Source: Coniella vitis (Eukaryota > Ascomycota > Sordariomycetes > Diaporthales > Schizoparmaceae). Taken from it: a DNA stretch of 64,000 bases. The stretch covers positions 1,674,001 to 1,738,000 of the forward strand of contig WUJK01000002.1 in assembly GCA_011317545.1 (NCBI GenBank), read 5' to 3'. The notes under the pieces were generated by a model that was given only the letters and a program-made list of their open reading frames with translations, made no database searches and was not told the DNA's origin. Below are positions 1-11,600 of this stretch, piece after piece; the stretch's first letter is position 1, and the number at the start of each line of letters is the position of its first letter. The position numbers and the translations under genes are program-made.

Positions 1-1309
1 TTTTGGTTGTTTGGTCTGTCACAGTCCACCAATCCTACTGATCGCACCAGCCAAAAACTAACAGGAGCACGCATGCGCAGGCTTGATCAACAACGTCCTC
101 TACGTCATCATCCTTTCTGCCGCCCAAGACCTCGTCGGCAACTTGCCCAAGGGCATTGTCCTGCTCGCCGACGTCCTACCCTCCTTCTTCACTAAGCTGG
201 TCGCCCCCTACTTCATCCACCGAGTTCCATATCCCGTGCGAGTCCTCATCTTCGCCGGTCTGTCCGCCGCGGGCATGTTGCTCGTTGCCCTGACCCCCGC
301 CACCCAGACCGTCGCCGTGAAGCTCCTGGGCGTCATCCTGGCCAGTCTGAGCAGCGGTGGCGGTGAGCTCAGTTTTCTTGGCTTGACGCATTATTATGGG
401 CACATGTCGCTGGCTGCATGGGGCAGTGGTACGGGTGGCGCGGGGCTTGCCGGAGCTGGCCTCTATGTCATGTTGACTACATGGTTTGGCTTCAGCGTCA
501 AGGGAAGCCTGCTGGCCTCTGCCTTTCTGCCCATCGTGATGCTGATCAGCTTCTTTGTCATTCTGCCTCAGGGTCCCCTGCGCCACGGAACAAGAGACAA
601 GGGCTACGAGACGCTGCCGGAACACGACCTGACCGAAGAGGATGTTGAAGATATGCCCACAGGTAATGCTTCGTCCAGCCTGCTAGCACCTGGCCCGGCT
701 GTTACTGCTGCTGCGTACTCGACCCATCCTGAGGGCCAGACCCTTACGTTCCGCGCAAATCTAGGCCGTATGAAGGCCCTTTTCTTGCCGTATATGCTTC
801 CGCTGCTGATGGTCTACATTGCCGAGTACACGATCAACCAAGGCGTTGCGCCCACGCTGCTCTTCCCGCTCAAGTCGTCGCCTTTCTCAGAGCATCGCGA
901 CTTCTATCCCTTTTATAACTTTCTTTATCAGCTGGGTGTATTCGTTTCCCGGTCGTCCACCCCGTTCATTCGCATCCATCATCTCTATCTTCCCTCCGTT
1001 CTGCAGATTGGCAATCTTGCCCTTCTGACCCTGCAGTCTCTTTTCAACTTTGTCCCTTCTGTTTATATCATATTCCTCGTCGTCTTTTGGGAGGGCCTCT
1101 TGGGCGGCGCTGTCTATGTGAATACGTTTGCTGAAATCATGGAAAAAGTGCCCCAGTCCGACCGCGAGTTCAGTCTTAGTGCCACTTCGGTGAGCGACAG
1201 CGCCGGTATCTGCATAGCAGGATTCATCGGCATGGCCATGGAGACGTGGCTCTGCGACTGGAATGTGCAGCACGGGAGGGACTGGTGCAACAAGATTCAA
1301 GTTGGCTGA
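1..1309 (+). CDS. BTN1: Battenin/CLN3 (Btn1) family vacuolar membrane protein, 5' part missing
   Basis: Multi-pass membrane protein of the CLN3/battenin family. In yeast, Btn1 sits in the vacuole and affects pH and basic amino acid balance. The window opens inside an intron: a CTAAC branch site at about 57-61 and a CAG acceptor at 78-80 precede the visible exon 81-1309. The exon enters mid-codon (G|GC), giving a glycine before [19 protein letters not shown], a family hallmark. Hydrophobic segments follow in order, with the [15 protein letters not shown] stretch and the [13 protein letters not shown] glycine run typical of battenins. An acidic hydrophilic loop (about residues 175-225 of the fragment) leads to the C-terminal membrane segments, which include [18 protein letters not shown]. 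About 408 residues are visible. Fungal members are often only slightly longer, so just the N-terminus should be missing. Its stop lies 76 bases from the stop of the convergent 2EXR gene. Confidence 0.93.
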
Positions 1310-1385
1310 GTTGCGTTGCCTCGAGATGAGAGGCAACCTAGAATTTCATTCGGGCTGCCCAACAAATTCAAGACATATTTTTCTG

Positions 1386-2389
1386 TCACCTTTGCACGCG
1401 TCCAGTGCTATAACATGCTTCTTGCCGGCTCCAGTTTGATGTTGCATGCAGGATGTGCAAGGCTGGTGGCGACCATGTCGGGTTCTGCGCCTGTGCGCTT
1501 TTGAAGGCCGTTTGCACAAGTGCCCATATGCGCTTGACCTCGTTTCGCTTCAGCCGCTTGAGGGCCTTGAGAGTGGACGGTTCTGGCCATCCATGTTCCT
1601 TGAAATCGACGAGCAAGGACAGTAGCTTCAATCTGGGAAAGTTTTGGATGAATCTGATGCCGTTCTCGAGTGCGGATTCAACCCAACATGGGCGCAATCC
1701 CCAATTCATGACCAGCTTCTCCATGTTGGCGTATGATGCCATTTCAGCGCCAGAAATATCGTCTAAGCTTTGCTGTCAGCTTGCAAATGGTCTGCAGAAA
1801 ATTGGAAATCAAAGATCAAAGCAGACGTTGGGCTCAATGATGTACACATACATCCTCGCGAGATCCATATCGAATCAGCTTGCCAATTCAAACAAACAAA
1901 TCCCTCCTGAAACGCACTCATTCGCACCCGCTGGTACTTGGGCGACGCTGCTGCTCTGCGCGCCATGAGCCCCTCAGACCGCGACACCAAGAGCCCCCTC
2001 GACTCGGTGCAAACTTGCAGGACTGCGGGCACTTTTCGTCGAAGGCGGTAGCCCAGTACGACGTCCCAGGTCCGTGGCACCACGACCGACTCGGGCATGG
2101 CTGCTTCCCATATCAAGTAACGGACTTCGCGGGGCAGACTTCCAAATAGGGAAAACGAAGTTGTAGTTGGTGTTGTGTTTGGTGTTGTCGTCGTGCTGTT
2201 CCTGCGGGAGCTGAATAAGGAGTTCGCTGCTTTGCTATTGTTGACGGTGTCTTTGTCCTGATCGTTGAGAAAGACACGAAGGATATCCGGGGTGAAAGTT
2301 TCTGCCACATCGGATTGTTGTTGTTCTGAGGCCTGCTCTCCTGGAAGGCCTTCGATATGGCGACTATGCGTAGATTTGAGCAATGCCAT
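1386..2389 (-). CDS. 2EXR-domain (F-box-like) protein
   Basis: Two exons, 2389-1852 and 1762-1386, are joined by an 89-base intron (donor GTATGT, acceptor TTAG). The junction codon T|AC gives tyrosine and 304 residues in all. The start is the first ATG of the open frame. About 80 low-complexity residues with a run of Thr, Pro and Asn precede the 2EXR signature FSLFGSLPREVRYLIWEAAM, then VLQVCTESRGL and a region matching the second half of such domains. 2EXR proteins are abundant in filamentous fungi. They resemble F-box proteins at the N-terminus, but their biochemical role is mostly unknown. Without the intron the upstream frame stops just past the donor. Convergent with the battenin gene. 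A second 2EXR gene lies at 37709. Substrate or partner cannot be inferred. Confidence 0.85.
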
Positions 2390-5300
2390 TGTGTTTGCCG
2401 GTTTGATTGAAGGTGCTTGTATGTATATGTCGTCGAGTATATGTCGTCGATCAAGAGGACTGGAGATATATTTAGATTATGTATAATATATAAATGTTCA
2501 AGGAAGTATTACAGTGACCCGAGCGAAAAACAGGAAAACAAGACCACTGAAACGATTTAGTAGCTGGGAAAATGTCGGAGATGGACGGGACGTTGGGACA
2601 AGTGGGCAGGATTCAAAGTGTGACGATGATGGGGTGACAATGAAGGCGCTTATCTCACTTTTATTTTCTGACAGCCCTTTCTATTCTCTTTTTCTTTTTC
2701 TTTCCTTTTTTTTAAAAAGAAAATAAATAATAATACCTGGCTATTTTCCTCGCTTTCTGCCCCCCCCCCCCAAAAAAAAGGCGAATCGGAGGCTTGCTTC
2801 CCGCCTAAAGGAGAAAAACATCAATACTCGGGTTTTCTTTACTGCTGCCCTAAGGAGTCAAAACCCTGATTAAGTTTCAAGCGAGGAACCCCGGCTTGAC
2901 CGACGGCATCGGGTGTGTGTACCTGACTCTTTCTCTCCCCTACTTCTTTTTTTTTTCTCCCCTTCTTTTTTTCTCTAATGTCTTTTTTCTTTTTCCTTTC
3001 TTGGCCGCGTGTTGCAGAAAAGTGGCACAGACATTTGACACCACAGCCAGTACGGTAACCTTTGGGTACGTCCGTATTTGAATATTGAGTAAATCAAAAG
3101 TAGGCGAAGACAAGGTGGATACACTTGACAAGGAGAAAATCAACAGCCAAAAGAATGGTCCATCTCCTGCTCCTCTTTATTTTTTTTCTGGGTTGTTTTA
3201 GTTACTATGTACATGTTTCAAGACATGTGAAAAAGCTCGAGACGTCATTGTGTGAAGGCGATCCCCCCTCCCCCCCCCCAACCACCCTTTTCAATCATAT
3301 CCGTCTTGTTCTCGCCATGCGCAGTGTGTTTTGCGATTACGTTTTTTATTTTTAAAATAAAATCTACATTCACGTTTGTATTTTTTTTTTTTTCAATAGA
3401 TTCAGGAGATGAATTGCGACAAAGACAAACCTAGACACAGTATGGACCAGCCACCTGATTCTTCGGTATAACCACGGGGAAATTCTTGTGTTTTTTGTTT
3501 GACGATGACGAAGCGTCTGTTTGGCCCCCCCCCCTGCGCCCGCCCCCCTTAGTTAGGTATCCAGTGAAGTACTATGTTAGTAAGTGAAGTAGCTGCTGGG
3601 ATGTGTGAGTCAATCACTGACCCGGCCCATTCCGAGTCCACTTGCTATTGTATGTATATATGTTGATGGCAGTTACGATCATATACATAGAATACTCGCT
3701 TTTTTTTTTTTTTTTGCTTGAGGAGCTCCACATTGAAAAAGGGCGTCGTATGGCTGGCTGAGGATGCTTGGGAGAAACAAAAGAATTGCATCAATAGATA
3801 AATAAATACACGGTAGTTTAGGAACCTACGTTATGTATTTCGTAAGTGGCTCTCTCTGTACATAGGAATCATGCCACTCTGCTCGCTGTCTCAGTCAGTG
3901 GAGAGAACGAGAAGAAAAAAAAAAAGAAGAAGAAGAAAAAACAAAGATGCGATTTTTTCCCCACCCCTTTGTTATCCTTCCAGGAAATAGGGAACTGCGG
4001 GCTTGCGGTCGGTGACGCTGTTGATTCATCGGTCGTGTGAAGGGCACGGCACGCAGTTATGACGGCTTTAACTATGATCGTGTATTGATTGACCTATAAA
4101 CATAACATAACCAAAAAAAAAAAAAAAAATCAAACCCCCTTGTGCGCTTTTGCTCTTTTTTTTTTTTCCCCACTTCTCTCTTTGAACAGGTCGTTCGTTC
4201 TCCGAGCTTGGAGCGCGCGGCTCTAGGCGGATTAAAAGCTGAAAATTGACCTGGATCTGGCCCGGTATTGCTTGGCTTCCGCTGTGCTATGTAAGTACTT
4301 GTATGGATACCCACTGTGCCAATGGCTGTTGATTATGACTGTCGAGAGGAAGGGAGGGGCAGTGCAGTGCAGTGTTGTGTCTGCCCTTGTGTCTCCATAA
4401 ACAGCATCTGTTTTATTATCAATCCTGTGTGTTTGCTTTGGTAGGCCTCGTTCGAAGGTTCCTCTTTGGCAAAATATACTTACGGAGAATCCCCGGTTAG
4501 GCAAGACCGGGCGGCGGCCACGTGGCAATTGAGATATGATCATATGCTCGAGCAAGACGTCACCGCTGTTGGTTATGTGTGCCAGCATGGCTGGGTACCA
4601 TCATGTCTGACTTTTTTTTTATATCTTGTGTGTTGATTTTGAAGGCTGAAGACTGAACGTCATTTATTTGGTCATGATGTTCGATCGTGTCGAGTGTTCA
4701 GTTGATGAATACCTACCTGGGTAGCGCATCAATAGTAAGTACTGTACCTCTGCTGCAAGCACTTTAAAATCAAACACTCCCGGGTGACCTAGCCGCGACG
4801 GCAGCTCCCGAGACCCCCTACTTAGCTCCACCTCTGGCCCCTGTCAGGCCCTGCCAGCCTGCCTAGCCTCAAGGGCTTATTATTTGCTGCAAAGCACCGT
4901 TCACATATTGACTTCCATTCCTCCTCCTTTTTTCTCATTTCCGTTGCAGTTACTATTAAACCTTAAAGACACCCCAGTCTATTCTGCAAACATACAATAC
5001 CCTCCTCATACTATCCAGATTCCACAAAACTCGGTATATGACCATGACTTTGGTCTTCGGCAAAGGTGCAATGAAACATACCCACCGCGCAGAAACGCAA
5101 CTGTGCCGTGCTCTCCTGTCATCGTCACTGCTGCTGGTACTGTGGAACAGGATAAAGCACAGGTCTCATATCCTCTGCTAACATTCTTCATTCATGAGCT
5201 CGAGCATCGTCTCTTTGCCGTCCACTTACGCGAAGAACTGCACCATACTCTTTCTCGTTGTCGTCGTCGTCGTCGTCGTTTTAGGTGCCGGATTAGGAAG

Positions 5301-5599
5301 ATACAAGGAGATTGATTAATCCAGATACTGCAGTGCAGTCGATTCATGAGCCGAATTTGTTAATAATTCCTCTATCTTGGAGAGCAGGCGGCTGTCACGA
5401 TATACGATCCCCCATGCATCTCCCAACAATGAGCAGCCGCTGCGCAAATGTGTTGATCTTGTCATACCCATCTTCGCTTGTTCCACACGGAATCATGCAA
5501 GTCAGGTTTGCCAAGGGAAGCGCTTGTGTGGGGTATTGGATGCCGTGTAGGTCAAATCGACACTTTGACCTGCAATGCCTAGACCGAGGGCTGACTGGA
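2390..5599. other. Intergenic, homopolymer-rich
   Basis: No convincing gene. The stretch is crowded with T, A and C homopolymers (C runs near 2761, 3269 and 3524; T runs near 2949, 3379, 3700 and 4609; A-rich purine tract near 3913-3940) and a CGT trinucleotide run near 5259-5280. Open frames here are short and low in complexity. The right end may include the decayed C-terminal part of the HET relic. Confidence 0.6.
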
Positions 5600-6142
5600 A
5601 GGCTCTTATCATGGTAAGAAAAGCGTATCGTGGCAGGATGATGCGATAGCTGTGCCAATGGCGCTGTATGCAAAGCAGAAAATGTCAGACACCCGCCCGG
5701 GGGGGGGGGGGGCAACTCCCCTCTCCGATCCTGTCTGGTGTCTTCCAGAATGCACCGCGCGTCAAGCCAGAGGTAATGGAGGCCGAGTGACTGCATCATG
5801 AACATGGCAGTTCAAAAACCTTGAAGTACTTGAATCCTGGCAAGTGGACTCTGTATCCGGCCAATGTCCTAGACGTTGACTTTGCTGGCAGGCCAGATGT
5901 GCCCCAGCAATAGCTCAGACAAGCATATTTGGTTGAAAGCTCAGACTCGACTTGTTGAAATTAACAGTTCTTGGGGCTTGAGTGGTCGTTTTCTCTCCTA
6001 CCAACACTAAACGTGTAAGCAAGAATCTCTCATAGTCAAGACCTGGAGCGCATTGTGCATCGCTTTCGTACGTGTTAAGCCAGCCGCGAGAATATAATTG
6101 CGCGTGGTCTCTAACTGGCAAGTGTAAGATCCAAGGGCACAT
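5600..6142 (-). pseudogene. Broken HET-domain (heterokaryon incompatibility) gene
   Basis: Three stretches read in the same direction but in three different frames, and together they follow the HET-domain order. First, about 6084-5963, is a WLN...C...LTRLVLVG stretch, matching the usual W-L...C...LPTRLIDVG lead-in. Second, about 5950-5815, is STKYACLSYCWG followed by residues ending VFELP. Third, about 5811-5740, is SLGLHYLWLDARCILED, the classic second HET motif. A further weak match (AIGTAIASSCHDT) lies near 5640-5690 in yet another frame, beyond a G13 run at about 5699-5712. The frame changes and internal stops show it cannot encode an intact protein. The usual RGW-QE motif was not found. 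Known HET proteins trigger cell death after fusion of unlike hyphae; this copy is read as a dead remnant. Ends are approximate. Confidence 0.75.
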
Positions 6143-7562
6143 CTCTGGTGCGTAGCAATTCTTTGCATGGCCTGGTAGGCATGTGTGCTATCAGTCAGTC
6201 GAGAGTGCCGAGGTAGCTGGTGTCCAAGGCCGTGCTCGTGCAGTATGCAAAACGAGTTCTCATCGAAGCATCAGGAGCCAAAACTTGGGTCGTGAACGTA
6301 CCAGGGGCCGCCACGACCGGAAACGCTGAATTTGCGAAACATATACTCATCAAGACTCTTGACCGACGCGTCGGGCTATGGCAAGCGATATTCAAGGTCG
6401 TTGCACTCTATCGTGTCTGCTTCTTCAACTTGGACACCACTGCAGGCTGTTTAGCCGGGGATACATGCGACAGAAACGTCGCAACGATACTGCGCTTCAG
6501 GTTATCATGAATTTGTTGCTGTTGATGACTCGACTCGGCCAGGGTAAACACAGTTATCCGATACGAGGTAAAGACTTGAAATTGCGCCACAGTTTGCGGT
6601 GCAGATTGAGCAAAAGCGAGCTCCGAGAAGTCTGGGAGAGCAGAATGAAAAGTATACAGATTCCCACCAAGCTCAGTAGCCATGATTCCTCTCACTCTGC
6701 TCGTCAAGTATGAACTCAGCTGAGTTCGTCTCGACTTGGAAAAGGCAGAGGGTGCTACTGCTGCTGCTACTGCTGCCACTCGGTAATGATGGCGACGACT
6801 TCAGTGACGAGATGCTGCCGGCATACAGCATCATTGAGACCCAGCTGAACTGAGAAATATTCACAGAGCGGTGGTGCAGGCTGGGCTTGGGTGATGATGG
6901 TTTCGACGGATGAGGGCTTACCCGTTTCACTTGCGCTGGAAGACCAGGATCTATGGTAAAGTTCGTATATTGAATGTAATCATTGGACCTAAATTTGGGC
7001 CATGATAACCTCATAACATGTCACTTGAAACGGACAGAACGAGATTGTATCGCCTCGAGTCTGTGGAGGAGGCGGATGTGAAACTTGAAGAGCGTAACAG
7101 TAGGTAGTGTGAAGTTCTCTCTTGCACCCTGACCGAGGTTCGTGCTGTACTTTCCTAAAAGAGACGGATAGAATGAAAGGGTTAGTCATCAAGTGTACCC
7201 ATGTTTTTCTCTGTCGTCCCATGTCGTCACCGGGCCGAGGCAACTGCACCCCGTCCCGAGCATTCCCTCTCCGAGCTTCGGCGCGCGGGAAACTTTCCAC
7301 TTTGCGCCACCGGTCGCTGGCATTCACAACCAAACCACACACAACCACAACATCAACGCTTCATTCACCATCCCAACCTGTCCATAGACAGTAGAATCAG
7401 TTCACCCATTTCTTTCCTCTTATCACCTCAACATCTAGCTCCCACAACCATCACAAGAGAACTCCAAACGCCCACCCTCGAAACCGTCCACCACCATCGC
7501 CAGCACCAATAAACAAATACAGACCCGCAAACACCACAAAACAACAAAGTTCAAACGCCACA
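6143..7562. other. Intergenic, upstream of SDHAF4
   Basis: No gene recognised. The left half could include unrecognisable upstream parts of the HET relic. The right 300 bases are C- and CA-rich leader and promoter sequence of the SDHAF4 gene (7340-7560 is rich in CAACC and ACC repeats, common in fungal 5' leaders). Confidence 0.5.
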
Positions 7563-7776
7563 ATGCGCTCCGCAAGACTCCTCGCTGTTCCACGCCATCT
7601 CCTCGCTTCCTCTACACCCTCCCTTCCCCGTCTTTACCAACGCGCCCTCTACTCCTCCTCGACTTTCCAACAAACCCCTTCCCCGCCTCGCCTCCCCGCA
7701 GACCAGCAAGCCGAATTCGAACGTCTCCAGCGCGCCGCAGCAGAGCGTCTTGCGGATCCCACGCCCCTCCCCCACG

Positions 7777-7810
<34 letters not shown>

Positions 7811-8135
7811 GAAAGCACCTCCTTCTTCCTCTTCCTCCTCCGCCTCTTACTCAACGACGACGCAAACAACGCCAGCCACCAACTCCTCGCGCCACACTAC
7901 GTCTCCCGCTTCTGCCACTTCTAGCACTGCTGGGGCAACAACAACAACAACGACAACAACATCATCAAACACGGATGAAATCTCGGCTTTAGGCGGTGTC
8001 CGCCGCGGCGCGGCGCCCGAGTTCCACGGCGACACGAACCCAAAGACGGGCGAAGTGGGTGGTCCCAAGAATGAGCCCCTGCGATGGGGTAGTGGCGGAG
8101 ATTGGAGTTATAATGGTCGCGTGACGGACTTTTGA
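7563..8135 (+). CDS. SDHAF4: Succinate dehydrogenase assembly factor 4 (Sdh8), mitochondrial
   Basis: SDHAF4/Sdh8 binds the flavinylated SDH1 subunit in the mitochondrial matrix and protects it until complex II is assembled. The 190-residue protein starts MRSARLLAVPRHLLASS, an Arg/Ser/Leu-rich presequence without acids, as expected for import. The diagnostic C-terminus contains GGPKNEPLRWG and ends GDWSYNGRVTDF, the family's invariant tail. Between these lies about 100 residues of low complexity, including a Gln run (CAA repeat at 7779-7810) and a Ser/Thr-rich tract, making the protein longer than the roughly 110-140 residues usual in the family. Single exon. The ATG at 7563 follows a CACA context. 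It converges on the RXT3 gene. Confidence 0.93.
7779..7810 (+). repeat. (CAA)n coding microsatellite
   Basis: About ten tandem CAA units encoding glutamine inside SDHAF4. Confidence 0.95.
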
Positions 8136-8678
8136 TGCGATTCTATGAGCTTGGTTGATTGATGCCGGGGCCATCTCGTATGATTTGGGACAGAAAGTGG
8201 TGGTTCGAGTGTGTGACGAAGGCCAATGCACTCTGCGACAAGCTGACCACAAAAGAATTGCAAGACGTATCTTAAAGTCGTCCCGAGGAAGGATGAACAA
8301 GAATAGCCGAGAGCCTCAAGCAATCCTATACCAACGCAGCAAAGCTGTGCTCATTGAATGAATAAAATACTTCCAAACGCCAAATCGTAAGAGTTGCTGA
8401 TACTACAATATGCCTTGAGGCCCATGGCCCTAAAATACGTTGCATAATCACGGTGATGCATTAGCCTGGCGTTGCGAGAGCAAAAGTGACATTATTCCCT
8501 ATTTTCCAGGCTCATCATCTTCATATACTAACTAGACATTTTGGTTTTTGAATCTATATACACTTCTTCAGTGGCATGCTCTGTAAGCGTGATCCAAAAT
8601 CACTGCTGGGTATCTCATATTATCCAATCGAGTTATCAACCCGCGCGACTATACCCTTTCATCTGCGTGTGGTCCCTC
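8136..8678. other. Convergent intergenic spacer
   Basis: 3' flanks of SDHAF4 and the RXT3-type gene. AT-rich in part, with nothing gene-like seen. Confidence 0.6.
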
Positions 8679-11600
8679 TCAAGCATCCGAGGGAGGTGTT
8701 AACCGACTAACGACGGTTGAGGGCTGAGGAACATGCGCCATATGCGCAGGACCCGGTGCCGCGGCATCAACATCTCCGACGCCGCTATCATCGTCTCGGG
8801 TGTTTGGTTCGCCTCGATCATCGAGTCTAGCGACTGGTTCGGGCTCTTGCATACGAATGTCTTTGGGCTTGTTGGTATCCTCTTGTTGACGACTCTTGCT
8901 GTCGTCTTGCTCGCCACCTTTTTCACGGCTGGGTCCGTCCTCTGGCCGGTTTTCCTTTTCTCCGTCACTTGCTGACAATTTGTTGTTGTTATGGTCGCAT
9001 TCCTTGAGCGCCACTTTTCCGTTTCCATTGTGTGATGCGGTCTTGATTTCAAACATTTTTGATCTTGCAACTTCCTGCATTGCTTTGCGCATGCGCTCCC
9101 GCCTAGCCTGCCCACGCAGTCGACTCTGAGCGCCCGCACCGTTGGTAACGAAACGTATCGACTTGATCATGTAGCTCAGGCCGTCGTGGCTCGACCGCTG
9201 GCCTTTCCGGCCCAGGCGCCCGCCCCACTCGCGGCTTTTGATGCCAAATTGGGTGGTTGAGGTGTACTTCTCCAGCTTTGGAAGTATCACAACCACAACA
9301 TGCATGTCTTTTCCTTCTGGTACTGCAATGGGTCCATTGCTCAAGGGGGCCTCGAGAAAATCGGGGTCTGGTTTTGGCTCAACGGGATCTTTGCCTCGGG
9401 CCTTTTTATTGCTCTTCTCCTTGAGCTCGACATTCGGTCCCTCATCAAGGCCCAGCATGTCGACATCCACGTCCTCGGCCCATTCGCCTCGAATCCATCC
9501 GCCGTGAATGCAGGCTGCGACAACGTCCGAATCATCTGTATATATCTCCGTGCCCCAAACAGCACGCCGGGCGGTAATTTCCTCTCGAGCGGACCGAGTT
9601 AAATGCTCCTTGCCTACTTTGACTATGAGCGTGCCCCCCTCTTTCCCGCTTATGATGTCCATTGGCAAGGGTTTGGGCGTCGATGCATAGGCATAACGTG
9701 GCGGGCGGCCGGTGCGGGGATCTCGGATCCTTGCTGGCTTGAGATGTAGCTCGTAGACAAAATCGCCCAAATGTTCACGCGGCTTGTGTGCGATGCTCTC
9801 TAGCACAGCCTTATTTGAGATGATACGTCTGGGCTTGGGCGGGATCGCCACTGGCAGGGCTGGTGCGGAAGCGGCGGTCAAGCGAACATTTGGTTCCCTG
9901 GTTTGCCCATGTGCTATAGAACGTGGCGGCGCATGGTGATGTGTCATGAGGATATCTGCGCCTATGGCGGTAGGCGACGAGATGGGGGTGGTTCCCTTGC
10001 CAGCCTTGAAGGGAGATGCACCAGCAAGCTGAGGTGAGACCTGCTCGGGGATGTGATGGTGATGATGGTGGTGGCTATGACTGTCAGCTTTGGTAAACCA
10101 CGAGGCTGAGGGAGCAGGAACGTACTGGTGATGGTGATGGTGCGAATGGGTCTTTGGTCGCTTGCTTTTGCCCAGTGGCGTGCTTCTGCCGTTGTTTTCT
10201 TCATCGCCTCTGGCCTCTTCATCCTTGGCCTTCTTGCGTTTGGCCCGAGACGTTGTGTCACGGCTCACTTTTGGCTCGCTAGTCACTTCCGAAGACACGT
10301 GGTCATACTCATCACGTCTGCCCATACCACTACTGGTATAAGGCAGTTGAGCACCTGCAGCAACAGGGCTAGAAACCCCGAGGCCACTGACACCACTCCC
10401 AATGCCAGAAAACATGCGTCCAAACTCGCTCTTAATGCCTGCCTCGCCCGGTGGTCCTTGTATTTGCGGCTGGGCGCCTTGTACTGCCTGAGGAAGCGGC
10501 GAAATACGACCTTTTCGGTTGATTTCTTGGATGCGCAGAAAGTTTTGTGAAGGCGCCATGGGATGCGGAACGTCCTCGACCGGTCTTGAGCGCGGGGACT
10601 GGAATACCGCCGGGTGACTGTTGGTGTATGCGACGGATGGAGGAGGTGGGCCCTCATCTCCAGATCGGCGAGGAGGAGGTGGTGGTGGCGGCGGCGGCGG
10701 CTGTTGTTGTTGATGATGCTGTGGTGGCAGTACCACAGCACGATGGCGATCTGGCGATTCGAGAGGATTGGCCGGGTGCCCCGAATGAGTCACCGGCTGT
10801 TGATGTGCTGCCGGATGAGACGATGGTGCGAAGCGGTCGAGCGGCGACTGAGAGTAAGGGCCAGCAGGATGGCTGTAAGGCGGAGCTGAACCACGAGGGT
10901 AATCTGGCTGGCGTGGCGGGGCTCTGGGGTCTTCGTAGGGAACTCTAGGCTGCTCATAGGGCGGCCGCTGCTGCCAGGATGCTTGTTCACGAGGGTCCAC
11001 CGGCCGAGCATACTGGGGTGGCAGAGGCACTTCGCGCCTTGCTGGACCATATTCGGGCGGGTGCATCCCGTGTGGTCGCCCTGGATCGCTGCCAGACATG
11101 GTTCTCTCTCTTCTTTCCCGCTCCCGCTCCCGTTCACGCAGCTCCAGCTCCTTTTCCCTTTCAAACCGTTCTCTGTCCAATCGTTCCTTCTCAAATTTGT
11201 CCCGCTCACTCATCATACGCTGCTGCTCCTCGTATTTGACTGCAATTGGCCGCTCAGGATTGTACTCGCCTCCTGGCCCAAGCTCTTCACGCCGTATGTA
11301 CATGTCGGGATGATGACCTGGTCTGCCCAACTCCATTGGACGAGAAGGTGGCGGATATGATTTTGGCTGACTGCTAGGTCGTGGAGGCGGGACCGTAGTA
11401 TTCGGTGGCGGCGGAGGCGGGCCCCTTTGAAAGTCTCTCGAATGCTCCATGGAGCTCATGGGCGGAGCAGGAGGGGGTCGAAATGCTTGCGGTGTACCGT
11501 ATCTCTGTATTTCGGGCGTCATGTGCACGTTGTGAGGCGAGCCACCAGGGTTTCGCGCTTCTCGGGAATCATACATCCTTGAATGTTGGTCAGGAGTATG

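Noticed and set aside
4884..5315. 143-codon open frame on the plus strand
   Set aside because: Composition is low in complexity and ends in an Arg run from a CGT repeat. No recognisable motif or splice context.
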